This document shows positions 14,101-27,902 of a stretch of 64,000 bases of DNA, piece after piece. The notes under the pieces were generated by a model, which saw only the letters and a list, made by a program, of their open reading frames with translations, was not told where the DNA came from and searched no databases. Position numbers and translations under genes: made by a program. Numbering within the stretch: the first letter of the stretch is position 1; every line of letters starts with the position of its first letter. This DNA is from Rotaria socialis (Eukaryota; Rotifera; Eurotatoria; Philodinida; Philodinidae), in contig CAJNYU010003472.1 in NCBI GenBank assembly GCA_905331475.1, positions 92,034 to 156,033 of the forward strand, in the 5' to 3' direction.

Positions 14101-17100
14101 ATGTTTTGTTGATAGGTGTCAATTAATGCCGATCTTTAGTCCTGGCAGAATGAGATGAAGGCAGCTACTGCGTTGAATCGATAAAGATTCGAAATTGACA
14201 TTGTTGAAAAAATATAAAGTATGGCTATTTCAATGTAGCTATAGGTGTATGATGAAGAGAAGAATTACACTGGCACAAACATTCGCATAAGAGCCTGAAA
14301 CTCTACGACGATCAAACCCATAGCCTCGTACGGTGAGCAAAGTTACCGGATAAGACTTGAACTCATTCATAATTTTCAGACGTATGGTTTTCAGGTAAGT
14401 TCTACCGGTTATCATAACATAAAAAACCTACTGTGCTTCGTAATTTATTCATAAGTTCAGCTAATTGCGAACGAAATTTCGATCCAACAGAAATAAAATT
14501 TAATTTTCCTGCTGATTGTTCCAGTTCGCCTTGGTTTTGAAAAAGACTCTTGATGAAACTATTTTTACATCCTTGAACAAGCATTAGAAGAGATGTATGC
14601 AGAGCATCGTTATTTTTTTCAATAAATTGCGCCTGAAATAGGTCAATAAAATAAATAATGAATTTTAATTCATTAGGAAAAAACTTACGGTTGAATAGAC
14701 CACACCACCTGCAAAATGTTGAATAAGAAAACCTTCATCATCACGTATTTCACGTGAAGCTCGTAATTTTGACTTTCGTGGAATCTAGATTCAAATGAAT
14801 TATTTGACAACAGTTGATTAGACTTGTTTCTTAGCTTTCATACATCAAGTCTCGGATGACCTCTATTACGATTGTGAACTTCACTTGTAAAATGTTCAGG
14901 TTTTGGTGTCGGTAATTTACTTTCTTCATCTAGTAAATCAAAGCAACCAATTGTTTTCGCTTCGATCAACTCTAAAACAAGAAACGATGTTTTTTTTTTC
15001 AAATAGAAAATAGAATATCGGAATATATTTATATGTCATGCAAATAAGACGCTAAATCATGCTGCCTTCACAAAAAGAAAACATTTCAATAGACTTGTTA
15101 TAATCTCGAATATACGCTTTTAGAGAAAACCTTGCAGCTGATAAACGCTCATCAAATCAAAACATAGGTCCTACAGAGTCTTTCAAGGGTTTTGTAGTAC
15201 GATAAACTATCTATTATAGTAGATATATTATCTTACAATATTATCAATATGAAATTTTTTGTAATCGATCGATTAGAATTATGCGCTGTTTTATTTTAAG
15301 ATTCATTACAGTACATCTTGTACTGTGCCTTTGCATATTCTTCGTCGAGTTTCAGCATGACCTTGATGAAATCTAATTCAATCATCGAGTGACTCATTAG
15401 TAATGCAAAATCAAAACCAGACTCATCGCTCGCATTTATTTTTATCCAGTTATTGTGTGCATATCTTGCGCATGTAAACAACCGATAGGAAATGTAGAAT
15501 TACCTGTTGAGTCATTAACCTATTATTTCGAATGAAATGTATCGCTACAATACTATCCTGTAGTGAGTTTCAAATCAAAGGTTGAAGACATCCCCATAGG
15601 TCATTAGGGTCTCTAAAATTCAAATAGTCTCGGCTTAAAAGCTATCAATCAGTTACGAAACTTCCTTCACCAGGATTTTTTTTATACAAAAATAAAGATA
15701 TTTACAAAATTGTAACATGATCATCGAAACAATAAAGCTTGAATTATAGGTGAGATCAGAGGGTGTGTTGTTTTTTTTCTTTCTACGTATAATGTATCGA
15801 TATTTTATTACATCTCAAACTATGACAAGTCTATGTTGAGTGTAAAAAATGTTTCTTTAAATCAATATCCTTTTCAAAAAAGCACTTTCATGCAGAACAT
15901 ACACTCAAATGTGATAAAAATTCGTGCCTACCAGACTTCTAGTTAAATTCAAATAAAAGAAGAAAGAAAAAGAAATATACTAAAATAATACAGGATAAAA
16001 CATACCAATACAATCTTGATTATCAATGAATTTTATTTTCTTTAAGCCAAGGCCTTCCTTTTCATACAATACTTGCTCTTCTTTAAGAATTCGTTCGTTA
16101 AAAAAATGTTGTAATTTCTCATTGCAATAGCTAAGCAAAGAGAAAGTATTATGTTTTTAAAGTAAATTCTATTGGCGATTAAATCATACTTAATACAAAA
16201 TTGTTCAAATGAATTTATAGGAAAATATTCAAAACCAGCTATGTCGAGAATACCAATGTATGAATTTGATGAACTATACGGTATTGATTTATTCACAAAA
16301 CTAACTATTTGATCAAATAATCGAACATATAATGCTTTAGCCAATGCGTCACGAGCATTTTGTGCTTCATGATCTTTTAATGGAACACTTAAAAACAAAA
16401 CATAATTTTTCTTTATTTTAAACAAGCGAACTGAAATTGCTTACGGAATCATATTATCTTTATTATTGCCTCCTGCTCTAGTCATTAAAACTCGTGTTAT
16501 TAATGCATGACGAAGTTCACGTACATCAAGACCCAACATTTCAGATGTTATGCTCAATGATTGTTCAGTTGAGTGTGTTATTTTAGAGCCACCTTTTGTA
16601 CTTTCCGGATCGTCTTCAAAATTAATATTTCCAAGATGAAGAACGGCTGCAACTGTACTATAAATATTTAATTTATCTTGAGTTGATAAACCCATATGAT
16701 CCATTGATTGATCACATTCAATAAAATCATTGACATCATCTAATTGCGGATCACGTAATGGTCCTTTTGAAAGGAACTAAACAAAGTACGATTGATGAAG
16801 TTTAAGAGAAATCGAGTGAGCGTCTTTAATTTAGACCGATATATGTAGGGCATGAAATCTAGCTTGCTATGAAAAATAGTACTCAACATTGGATTAGTAT
16901 TGACGAAATTGTGTTCGATTCAGTATTTGTTTAGGAGGAGCAGATCTTCAGTAATAAGGCACTCACTCAAAATACCTCCTTACAACCATCATAGAATATG
17001 ATTTAACAAATTGAAAGAACAAAAATATAGAAAGTTAAAAAGTTCATGTGCGCCGAAATGATATTATCCTGGAGAACTCGCCTCATTCTATTAATACAGT

Positions 17101-18494
17101 GAGCAAACCGACCTTTAGTTACATTCTGCATAATTGAATCTTTTATATTTTTTAACTTACTTCTTGACTTAGACGATTTTTTGACAATTTGTTTTCCGTT
17201 TGGCTATTGCAAAAAAATTGTGTGCAACCTCGTCTAAGATACTATATAAAAAGAAAAAGATAATTGCAATAATTGAATAGGTTCATTTAAATACAAACAT
17301 GAAAATTATCTGGTGGAGCCAGTCGTAGCGCACTTCGAATATTTTCAGGTGCACCAGCGCACAATCGATAGAAAATATGATAATTTCGTTCGTCTTTTGA
17401 TTGAACACATATACGAGATTTTTCAAGTAGATAATGAGATATATATCCGCCGACAACACGATACTAAATAAAATAAAGAAATTTCATTGGCTTTCAACAA
17501 CAACAACAACAACAACAAGAAAACGAGTTAATCACTTTTTCATTAAAATGAACTTCAATAAATTTACCAAAACGGCTTGAATTATTATTACGAGTTGTCT
17601 TTGCTAGAAAATTTAAGTTTTCGTAAGAAATGATAAAACAAAAACTATTTAATTACCATTGCCAAATGCTTCTAATAATGGATTAGCTAGACAAATATAC
17701 AAGACGAGAAATAATATTAAACTAAATGAAATTTCTTCTTTGTTTTTACATTTATTTATACGATCTTCAATTTGACCACTATGAGAACCATATGATTCGG
17801 TTAAATATTGTAACACATATTTCGCAGATTCGGTTTTACCTAAACGAAAAGAAAATTGAAGAAAATCAATTACTCAATAAATTTATCTACGAACCAGCTC
17901 CTGATTCACCAGAAATAATGATTGATTGACTTTGTCGAGTTGTACGCATGTCACGATAAGATTTATCACCTTAAATATGTTATAACGTTTTTTAAGTGTT
18001 GTTCTTAGAAATAAGCAAAATGAGAATCACATGGATTAATACTACGGCAAATATTTTCAACAGTAAACTAATGTTAGAAAAGTGATCGTCGAAAGAAAGA
18101 AAAGTGAAGAATTTTTTTCTGAAGCAAGTATTGCAAAGAAATCGTTATCCGAAGAATGTTTGTGGTACTATAAAAAACAAATCTTTTTTTGATTGTGAAA
18201 TGATGAAGTTTTTAGTAATATCTAATTCAGATTATGAGAAAATGTCTTGGAGAATAAGAAGCAATCAGCTCCCATAAAAATTCTAATTTGTGAGTTATTC
18301 TACATGTGGTTAGTACAGATTGCACACAGAAAAAGTAAAGCTTGATATTGTAATTATGATAAAGAACCGTGTCATTTAATAAACAGTCGATGCCTCATTG
18401 AAAAATTCATCAATAATCGTTTCCTGATACTATTTGATTTATCATTCATTGTTTACTGTAGAGACATACACATTACCTATTGGCTAGAAAAATT

Positions 18495-18525
<31 letters not shown>

Positions 18526-20236
18526 TATCACTTTTAAATACTATATTTAATGGTATATCTATATTTGAGTTCGGCGGTATTGATTACTTTTAGGTGTTGC
18601 ATGTATTTCGATAAGTTTATCTTTTGTAAACAGCTTTTTTACTGTTTTGCATAAAATATTTCTTCCATAAATATTATGCATTTTTCATATTACGAAACTA
18701 ACATTTTTTTTTTCTCATTAATATTCTGTATGCACCTGCCGCCTTTATTATGATGTAATACTATGATACTGCTGAACCTTATAGAATTTAGTCTTCTTTT
18801 TGCATTAGCTGAGGCCCTGATTCAATTCTAAATCGGATTGTGACCAATAGAGTACCTTCTATCAGATATATGATTTATAAAAATCTAATAATTTGAATGC
18901 AATGAAGATGCACCATACTTTCTATAATCATCCACTAAAATGTGACGTCCTCGAGCAGGAAGTCTTACATCAGCATGACCGTAAAAAGTAATTAACACCC
19001 TCTGGCTGAGCGCGAACTGTTGAACAAATCCTTTTGATTTTCTTAGCATGAGTTTTGAGAAACACTTCGGTCTATTAAAAATTTCACTGTCATATTCGAT
19101 CCATAATACCTTTGAAGACCATGTATCTAATTTCGATTTCAATCAGATAACACTTTACAAATGCGAAAGGCATACTTATATTGAAAATTAAATTTACTAT
19201 TTTGTTTTTCCTATTCAAAATAGTTCACATATCATAAGTGACCTATTCGTGAAATACATTTATTTTTAAAATCGAATGGGTTAATTAGAATAAAAAAAAA
19301 CGTTTTCTGTTAGCTATTAGCAGGATAATCAAACCGATTATTGTTCTACAAAGATTAACTACATTGCTGGAAACTTCAGTGTAAATCACATTTTATGATT
19401 AAGAAAATAAATGTTCACCATGTTATTTCGAAGTGACACTTTGTGATTCATTCTACGTTTGTCGAAAGGTAAACATTTTGTGATTTCAATAGTGACTACC
19501 TTTCGATACTTTTATTAGCCATCATCTATATTTTACGACACTGTTAGATGTAAGAAATGACTAGCTTTCGATGAAAGTAGTTCAGTTATGAATATTGTTT
19601 TCTTTTCTTCAAATCTTTCAGAAGAATTTTATTGCTCAATTGACTTAATGATAAAAAATATACCATACCGATAGCAAATACATGGGGCGGCATGACTCCA
19701 AGTGATTTGCCATTAAATCGTGTCATGTTATCGACATTGTAAACACCACGTAGTTCTTTATACGGATTGATGGCGATTAAAATGTTAGCTACATAAGTCT
19801 ATTAACGAAAGAAAATATAAAATAAATATAAATTTACACAAAAATTTATATTTCAATTACATAAATCATATCTTTTTTATAACGACGGCGAAGATTATTC
19901 AATAGCGTAGCTTCATTAAGATACATAAGCGCACCTTCAAAAACAAATCAATTGTAAAAATTTAAATCAATTTAAGAATCGCATATTTACAATTATCATC
20001 CGCATCTTTGTCATATTCTTCTGCTTGAAACACTGAATCGTATGGGACAACAAGCTTCTAAGAAATGGAAATAAAATAAACAAAAGTTATAAATTGAATT
20101 TGTTTTGGCAAACTTTTCCATTGTCGCTGGGTTGAACGGTCACATTATCGGAAGCAATATCGCTAATTTTTCCAATTATGAATCCGTGTTCGCTATCTCG
20201 GATCCACACTGGTTTGTTACCATTTAGTGTTATCAT
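11188..20236 (-). CDS. MYO6: Unconventional myosin VI heavy chain
   Basis: 28 exons (complement), from 20114-20236, 19991-20057, 19861-19934, 19669-19798, 17895-17969, 17750-17839, 17657-17686, 17536-17603, 17299-17463, 17161-17241, 16445-16776, 16190-16387, 16006-16130, 14844-14971, 14689-14784, 14432-14632, 13752-13845, 13355-13693, 13214-13304, 12996-13146, 12717-12857, 12581-12657, 12443-12521, 12162-12384, 11941-12102, 11569-11766, 11442-11504, to 11188-11378. Total 3792 nt, 1263 aa (human about 1285). A minus-end-directed actin motor for endocytosis and organelle tethering. Seen: P-loop GESGAGKT (about 151), [18 protein letters not shown] (about 459), the myosin-VI-specific converter insert ([20 protein letters not shown]), one degenerate IQ region, a charged helical segment, and a globular cargo-binding tail with the RRL (about 1073) and WWY (about 1173) adaptor-binding motifs. 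Exon phases agree at all 27 junctions. One exon is only 30 nt. Introns at 14972-16005 and 17970-19668 exceed 1 kb and hold no recognised gene. Confidence 0.97.
18495..18526. repeat. (CA)n(TA)n microsatellite
   Basis: Dinucleotide CA run passing directly into a TA run, inside the 1.7-kb myosin VI intron. Probably polymorphic; no function visible. Confidence 0.8.
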
Positions 20237-20513
20237 ATTTCGGTGTAAAATAAATAGGTTTGAGTAAACGTCATCATACGCGCATACACGAACTACTTTT
20301 ATTGGCTAAAAACAATGAACCAATCAAAAATGAATCGTTAATAGCATAATATTTATTTCGAAAAAAATAATTTTTATTGAAAAAATTAATCATTTTTGAA
20401 TTCTTTTTCTTAAATTAAAATTTTATTGAAATACATCGTTTGTGGCGCTTGTTGTCATAATGCTGTGATCAATAGTCATACGGAATACATGAGCTGTTTC
20501 GCTTTATAGTAAT
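20237..20513. promoter_or_regulatory. Shared divergent promoter region, MYO6 / SLC41
   Basis: Only 277 bp separate the ATG of myosin VI (-) from the ATG of the Mg2+ transporter (+), so both 5' UTRs and promoters must fit here or overlap. On the + side a pyrimidine-rich TTTATAG acceptor-like site ends just before the ATG, a possible SL trans-splice acceptor. No TATA box was identified with confidence. Confidence 0.6.
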
Positions 20514-23500
20514 ATGATGGATGAAACTGACAATTCCAATGGTCAGGTATTTTTAGTAAATGGTCAAACGGTTGTCAGTTCATTAGAAGGAAATGGTAGA
20601 TAATATATCTTGCTATGTCTTAGTCGATCTAGTCTTCTGTTTTTATTTTTTTAACAACAGAAACAATCGAATTGCCAAATACAAATGATGAAAATGATAA
20701 TAATTCGGATTCCGGGATAAGCCCTAATGATAGTGAAGTTGAAGCACTAATATCTAATGGTAGGTTTCATAAGGGAAGAGACGAAATTTTTAAAAATAAT
20801 ACGTTTTCTGTTGTTTACAGGAACTGTTGTACGCTCTCGGAAAACAAAATTATCATCCGTATTTGATGATGATGCTGAAAAATGGTATATTGTCGGCAGT
20901 CAAGTTTTTCTTCCATTTATGATTGCTGGTTGTGGGATGGTCGCTGCTGGGCTTGTTCTTGAACGTGTTAAGGTATTGATTAGCTGATAGGGTGTGGGGG
21001 GTGGGTATTTATTATCATCGTACATAGTAGATATCAAAACTACTTTATAAATGAAAGATATTCATTCGTATTATTTCTTTTGTTGATAAGACTTTATCTA
21101 TTATTTGAATGCAGTATCTGTGTTTAAAAAAATAGATCCTAGCAATTGAATTAGTACGAACCTCCTATTCGTCGACAATGAATCACGAGATTTTAGTGAA
21201 CTTTTACCGTTTGTTTTGCAAGAGTATGACTGTCGTATAAATATGAGAAGTACTTTCGATGTTTTTGAAATGTAACTTATTGATGAATGTAATCAATGCT
21301 AATAGTTGTAATTTAAACTAAAAGAAATACTCGTATTGTCGACACTGTAGCAGACTCGGATCAACGCGTGGGAGGAATGCACTATTGAAAATATCTTTCG
21401 ATCAACTTTAACTAGTCTACTGTTATTGGCCTTCTACTATGTACACATCAACTTTGTTTTCATCATCGAAAATGTAAAACATTGAGTGATTTCTTCTCTA
21501 TAGAATCTAGAGTATTTCAAAATGCATGAAAAAGAATTAATTTTTTTGTCGATAAAATGCTTCAGGATTGGTTTAATCAAGCTGTTATTTGAGTAAATAT
21601 CCAAGCACGCATAGCTATGCTTACCTAAGCTAAATATATTTGCTTTAAGAAAGAAGTGTTTCGAATTGTCTCTGATTACGAAAAAAAAACCACAGTTTGA
21701 CGAAAACAAATTTGAGTCTACAAGCAAGAATTACTCTTACGGATTATTTTCGAATTGAATGATGTAAGAAAAATAGTGAAATCTGTTAAACTTTGCATCA
21801 ATGGGAACTGTTTGAATAGGAAGTAAAGCTTTTCATGACATTTCGCCAGTTGCCTTAAGTAAATAATCAACATTCTTTAAAAAAGACACAGATAAGAGAT
21901 GAGGACAAACTACTTATCGTATCAAGAATTTCCTAAAACTGCTTATCAATGGAATGCGAAGATGAAAATAATCTAAACTCATCAACCTATTGAACAATTC
22001 AACTAAAAACTAGCGTGTTTTCGATATGCTAAAAAAAGCTTTAGGTAATATAAATTCATCTCTAAAGAGTAATTCGAAGATTCTCTGGGCTGAAAAAAGC
22101 ATTTATTTATTTTTTTTCATTTCTAGGAATTGAGCGTATTTAAAGAAATAACTGAAATTTACATACTTGTGCCAGCTCTACTTGGTTTAAAAGGAAATTT
22201 GGAAATGACATTAGCATCACGTCTATCTACACAAGTATGTTTCCGAAAATTGATTTAAAAAAAATTTAATGTGGAACTCACATGTGTTGCTTCAAAAGAA
22301 TAATGCTTTTAATGTTCAATGGAAAATACTTTGTTCTTGTCGGAATTCACTTGTAAAAACCTTTCTTTCACATCGACAACAAGTATCGATGTTTATCTAT
22401 TAGATTATGATCAAAAATTGTGTTCTTTTCTCTAAAATTTTAAGAAATGTTTCGAAATATTGCTTAAATTTTATGTTAGAGTCATTCCGTTGTTGTTCAA
22501 AAAACAACGATAGATTATGAAGGTTCCCACCACTATTGCGGAACTAAATTGATTTTCGTTCGTACTTGTAAAATTCTATTCACATATATCCTTAGTGAAA
22601 TATTTGAGTTTCACAAACGACATTTTTCACTAGAAAAAAAACACACGATTTTCGTTATTTAGGCTAATATTGGAAATATGGATAAAAAATCTGAACTTAA
22701 AAGTATGATTGTTGGAAATATAGTTTTAACACAATTACAAGCTATTATTGTTGGGTTTTTGGCTGCTCTTGTCTCACTTGCGATGGGCTGGGTACCACAA
22801 GGAAATTTTAATATACGACATGCACTTGTTCTGTGTAGTAGTAGTGTTTCAACAGCATCCATTGCTTCGCTAGTATTAGGTTTGTAATAGATATATTGTC
22901 CATTTTGAGGGATTCATGAATTCGCTGTTATATCGAAAAGAATTTCTAGTCACTTGTACCTTGCGTTCAATTTTTATTTAACAATACACGTGTGGTGACC
23001 AATCGTAGAGTTTAGGTTCCGTCCACATGATGTGTCCTATGAATTGTTTTTATTTATCTTAAGGTGGCATCATGATTGGTGTGATTATCGGTTCACATAA
23101 ATGTAAAATTAATCCAGATAATATTGCGACACCAATTGCAGCATCACTAGGAGATTTAACAACGCTTGCTGTTTTAGCTGGCATTGGCGGTTTTTTATTT
23201 AAAATCATTGGTAAGACTAGGATAGATTTGAAACGATTCGTTGAAACAAAATTTTTTGTTGACCTAGATAATTATACATGGTTACCTATCATGATAACAG
23301 TTATATTTTTAATTTTAACGCCCGTATGGATTGTAATTTCTTATCGCAATGCATATGTTAAAGATGTACTTATTCATGGATGGTAACTAAGCAGATTTCC
23401 AAGAATCTTTGTATTCTACGAGTCTTTCAATTTTTACAGGTCACCAGTTATAGCTGCAATGTTTATTTCAAGGTAAATAATTGTTGATTCAATATAAATC

Positions 23501-24390
23501 TAATTCATTTTCTTTTCAAATATATAGTGTGGGTGGTCTAATATTGGATTTTGCTGTTCAAACACTTCGCGGTGTTGCCGTATTTCAACCTGTTATGAAT
23601 GGTAAATAGTTTTCTTTACTCATGAAATTTATTTCTATCGTAAGGAAAGTGAGCTCATCATGTTTGATATATGAGTAAAATACAAAGTAGAACTCCATGG
23701 AGAATATAGTAAATACGTGTGAACTGTAAATTGTAGTAATTCGAATTATTTATCATATAGAACTCAAATCTTCATCCTCTTCCAACTGCAATATTAATAT
23801 TGTATGTCTATTTGTGTATAGGTGTTGGTGGTAATTTAGTAGCTGTTCACGCCAGTCGACTTTCCACTGCTCTTCATCAACATGGTAAACCGGGAGAATT
23901 TAAAGATACATCACATTATTATGCTGCAAAAATCTGTCCCAATCCATATAAAGTTTTTCTTTCCAACCGTATGCTTTTTCATATTTATTTTCTAGGAAAA
24001 TTTTTAACTAATTGAACATAATTTCTAGAAAATAATGCATCAACAACGCGTGTTTTATTGCTGATGGCAATACCGGGTCATTTAGTGTTTGTTTCTATTA
24101 TTTGGCGATCAGCAGCTGATCATCATGCATTTTCGTTTATTTTTGTACTCCTTTATCTTCTAGCAGCACTGATTCAAGTACGATTTGTTTTCGAGAAAAT
24201 AAAAATGAAAATGAAACATATATCTTATCTTAAATAGGTTGCTATACTTCTCTATATCGCTCAATGGATGGTAGCTTTTGCATGGCGCCATGAACGTGAT
24301 CCAGACAATGTGTGTATTCCATATTTGACAGCGATCGGCGATCTACTCGGCACTGCATTACTTACCTGTGTCTTTCTTTTATTGCCGTAA
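20514..24390 (+). CDS. SLC41/MgtE-type magnesium transporter
   Basis: Exons: 20514-20595, 20661-20759, 20821-20972, 22127-22234, 22663-22879, 23064-23210, 23268-23382, 23440-23472, 23528-23601, 23822-23968, 24029-24177, 24238-24390; 1476 nt, 491 aa (human SLC41A1 is 513). Predicted Mg2+ transporter or Na+/Mg2+ exchanger of the plasma membrane. After an acidic, Ser-rich cytosolic N-terminus (about 75 residues) come two MgtE-type membrane halves. The first carries the SLC41 hallmark [20 protein letters not shown]. The second carries the related [15 protein letters not shown]. The start has two Met codons in tandem; the first was chosen. Intron 23211-23267 is 57 nt and stop-free in frame, so retention would add 19 residues between membrane segments. 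Intron 20973-22126 (1.15 kb) holds no recognised gene. Paralogue (A1, A2 or A3) not assigned. Confidence 0.94.
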
Positions 24391-25765
24391 TATTTTATTT
24401 TTTATTTGTATATAATATCAAAAATAAATATGAGACTATTTGTTATTATTATTATTGGTCGAAAATTTATTGTTTTTTCCTATAAATTGTGAAAAATTGT
24501 TTTTTCTTTTTTCTTTTTTTATTATAATATTTATCTGATTGTTTAAATAAGGATGATGGAAATAAATAAATAATTACAAAGTTGACAGAATATTTTGCAT
24601 AGTTTGTTTTCTTTTTTGGTCAAAAAACTTGCTGTTCTATTCCTGCATTGAAATAGACAATTGATTATCAATGTGTTTATGAAAGAGCGAAGAAACCGAT
24701 AGAACTAATATTTCTTTATTATTCTTATATTTTGTTTCGGCTGTTAAGACGCAGTAATTTTCAATTGTTCTTTTAGTATCCGACGCATTGCTTTTAATTC
24801 AATCACGGTCATTTGTATAGAAGTTTGCGAGATGAAAAAAATATACAGAATACAATCGAGTCTCGATTCGGTCAATTTTCAAAGATATTTGATTTCGATT
24901 TGACTTTTCCGATGCGAATTATAATCAAAATATATCGGTGGCATTTTAACTGGCTAGCCAAACGATTTTACATTTCTCTGTTAATCAATATTGGATCCAA
25001 TTTTTACTCATGTACGACTGATATTATCTATGGCATGAATAATATCTATTCCAATTAGTGTTACTATTTATAGAAATATGATAATAGAACGCATTTACTA
25101 GAAAACGATTGCTTTAAAAGATGAATCAAAAATCTTAAAATAACAATGTATATTATTCATTACGAGTGCACTTATCGTGCTTTGGAGTAGCATTGAATTC
25201 GATAATAAAAACTGAATTATCTATTTGTTTTTCATTATTTATCTTCAGTATTTTAGCGTGTTAAAAATTATTTCTTTGGAGTGGATCTTTTAAAATGTGG
25301 CGGTTATGTATCTCAATTTTGATTTATAGTAACGAATATAGATGTATGATTGATAGCAAATGTTCTATCACAGTTGTAGTCATATTTCATTGCGAAAAGA
25401 AAATGACAGACTAGGGAGAAAGAACAGAGATTTTCTCGAATCGATACGCTTATATCGAGTATTTCTTTTTGTCGTTTTTTTTCTTTTTGACAACAATTAT
25501 TATTTTGCTTATGTTTCGCTTAATGGTAAAACTACATTATATTTCTTATCACGATACCTTATCCGCTTTGATAAGTAGACTGCTTCATATGTATAATATA
25601 TCTTTGATTATAAACAGTAGCATATAAGTATTCCCATTCGTATGTCAGACCGCTGGCGACCAGAACAGAACTGACAACAGAATAACGATCAGAAAGATCA
25701 AGTACATGTATACAAATTACTTCTAAAAAAACGGCAGATCTACTAGTATAACAAACAAGATAATC
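24391..25765. other. Intergenic, no gene seen
   Basis: About 1.4 kb of AT-rich sequence with polyadenylation-like AATAAA motifs at about 24560, probably the 3' UTR of the Mg2+ transporter. The short open frames have no protein-like composition, and no repeat or RNA gene was recognised. Confidence 0.5.
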
Positions 25766-26356
25766 ATGTTTAACCTTTGTTTTTTCGTTGTATTAAACAT
25801 TATTTCAACAGTCGATATTGGTATGAGTAAAATTTATTTCGTCGAAATTTATATAAAACAAAAGAAAGTTTATTTTAGTATCATCAGTATCTTGTTATAA
25901 ATGTTCTTCCGTCAATGGTAGTGATCCTCTATGCGAAGATTTCTTTCAAGATAGTCTGGGGGATACAGCGCCACTTCTGCACAGTCCATGTTTAACTACT
26001 ATGCGTGGGCGGCACGGCCTTGTTCCGGCAACACATTGCATTAAATTAGTCGCTCATACCGGAGGTATCAATATGAATAATAATTATTTTGATTAGTATA
26101 AATATTTATTTTAATAGGACCTAATCCAGTTCAATATGTTTATCGTACATGTGGTAGAGACGAAGGTGATGATAATGGAATAACTCGTACGAGTCATTGT
26201 GGTTATATTAAACTTGATTGGATTAGTCAACATCGACGATTTCGCGGGTGTTTAGACATATGTGATAAAGATGCATGCAATCAAGCGAATTATCGTTCGG
26301 TTTCGAGATGGAAAATAATAATTTACTTTAATTTATTATTACTACTATTGTTTTAA
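25766..26356 (+). CDS. Ly6/uPAR (quiver-like) GPI-anchored protein
   Basis: Exons 25766-25820, 25879-26064, 26118-26356; 480 nt, 159 aa. The N-terminus is a signal peptide (hydrophobic run then STVDI). The mature part begins with the family motif SCYKCSS and has ten cysteines, ending with the Ly6 signature pattern CxxxCxxDACNxA. The last 15 residues are hydrophobic (IIIYFNLLLLLLF), as expected for a GPI signal. Three-finger proteins of the quiver/sleepless type sit on the outer cell surface and modulate ion channels or receptors; the exact partner cannot be read from sequence. Spacing between the fifth and eighth cysteines is long, as in quiver. Confidence 0.82.
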
Positions 26357-27902
26357 ATGTAAGATAGCAATGCCAATGTAATTTTCAAATGATATGTCTT
26401 TCTTTGAATACACATGAAGTGAGATAAATCTGTTTAAATTTTGTTTTTACTATTATTGATAATTCAGAAACGATATCAAATACAATAAAACAATCAAATT
26501 CATCTTAGATCATAACGATTCCGAACAGATGAGACATTCTTGGAATGAGAAAAACACATTCTTAATGATGAATGCGATAATAATAAATAGAATTGCGATT
26601 CTATCATATGTTTATTTTATTCTAGTCTAAGCTTTTGTACGTCGCCGATATTGTTCTAATTTCTTCAGAAGTATTCAATTACAATATGTGCATAGAATTA
26701 GATCCGAAGAATACGATCAGTAAAAAATGCATCGCAGTGATAACTTAGTCGTAGGAATAAAAGAACAAAATATAACAGTGTCAATTATAATCATCGGTCG
26801 TATAGGATTTTTAATTATCTGCTATCCATGTTAAAGTTTTTATCAAACACTCGCTAGAAATATAATATTGAACTACTGAGTTAGAAACATCGAGTCCGCG
26901 TCCGTTATAAACATCAAAGATAAGCTTTAAAAGAGTGGGCCATCACAGATTATCATAGACGTAGACATAGAAACGGCACAGATGTTCTTTGTTTTCACTA
27001 ATGATTAAGTAAAAACAAATGACGGCGTTATATAGTTCAAAATAGATATAGTATCATAGTGCTCTTTTATAATTAGCAACACAAGTTATACATTTTCATA
27101 CCATGGAGATTGCACTAGCAGTTTTTATGGATGTCTGGAACAAGTCATAGCGTGCACCTGAAATATCAACCAGAACAAGCACACACGGTGTCACTTGAGT
27201 AACGCTATAGTGTTATATGTGTATCGTTCCTAATCGAAAGCATACGATGTTCTATAGAACTTTCTTGGTAAATCGAGGATTCGTCGAATATCAAATGACT
27301 TTCCAAAAATTCAAGGTAGTTTTGTGAAACAAAAAGTGTACATTTTTTAAAGAAGCGTAAGAAATTTTTGCTGAAAGAGATTTAATTATTATCTTATGAA
27401 TATTGGGTGAAGTTAAGAGTGACAATCAATGCATAGTACCTGTCATCTTTAGATGATGTCAGAAACGCACAAAGGAGACTTTGTGTTAATATCTCAGGTG
27501 AATAAATGTGCGCTGAATTGTTTTTAATATTAAATTCATTATATCGTGAGATCTAAAGCACGCAACTTTCTTGTGAATTGTCTGGCGATCGATCGAGTTT
27601 CGTGGATAAAAAAAAAAGAAAAGAAAGCATTAAATTACCCAAGAGAATTAAAATGCAGTCTTGTTAATTTTCAAATTTGAATAACAGAATTGTTTATGAT
27701 ATATATGCTTAGCACAATATGAATAGGTTTTTGTATTTAGGAAATCGTAGATGCTCTAATAGAGCAAGTTCTGAATTACAAATAGAATAGTTTTCAAAAA
27801 AATTGATATTTTCTTAACAATTACGCAGCTGAGAACAATTTTAATTCTTGCGTTTTGCTTAAACGATCCGTTTACCTTTTCCATTAGGTTTTCTATCCAT
27901 TT
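26357..27902. other. Intergenic, no gene seen
   Basis: About 1.5 kb between the convergent Ly6-like gene and GPCR. An AATAAA at about 26484 may end the Ly6-like transcript. No coding stretch, RNA gene or repeat was recognised. Confidence 0.5.

Noticed and set aside
18010-18074. Extra myosin VI exon ([10 protein letters not shown])
   Set aside because: The flanking exons 19669-19798 and 17895-17969 join perfectly in phase and match the family without it.
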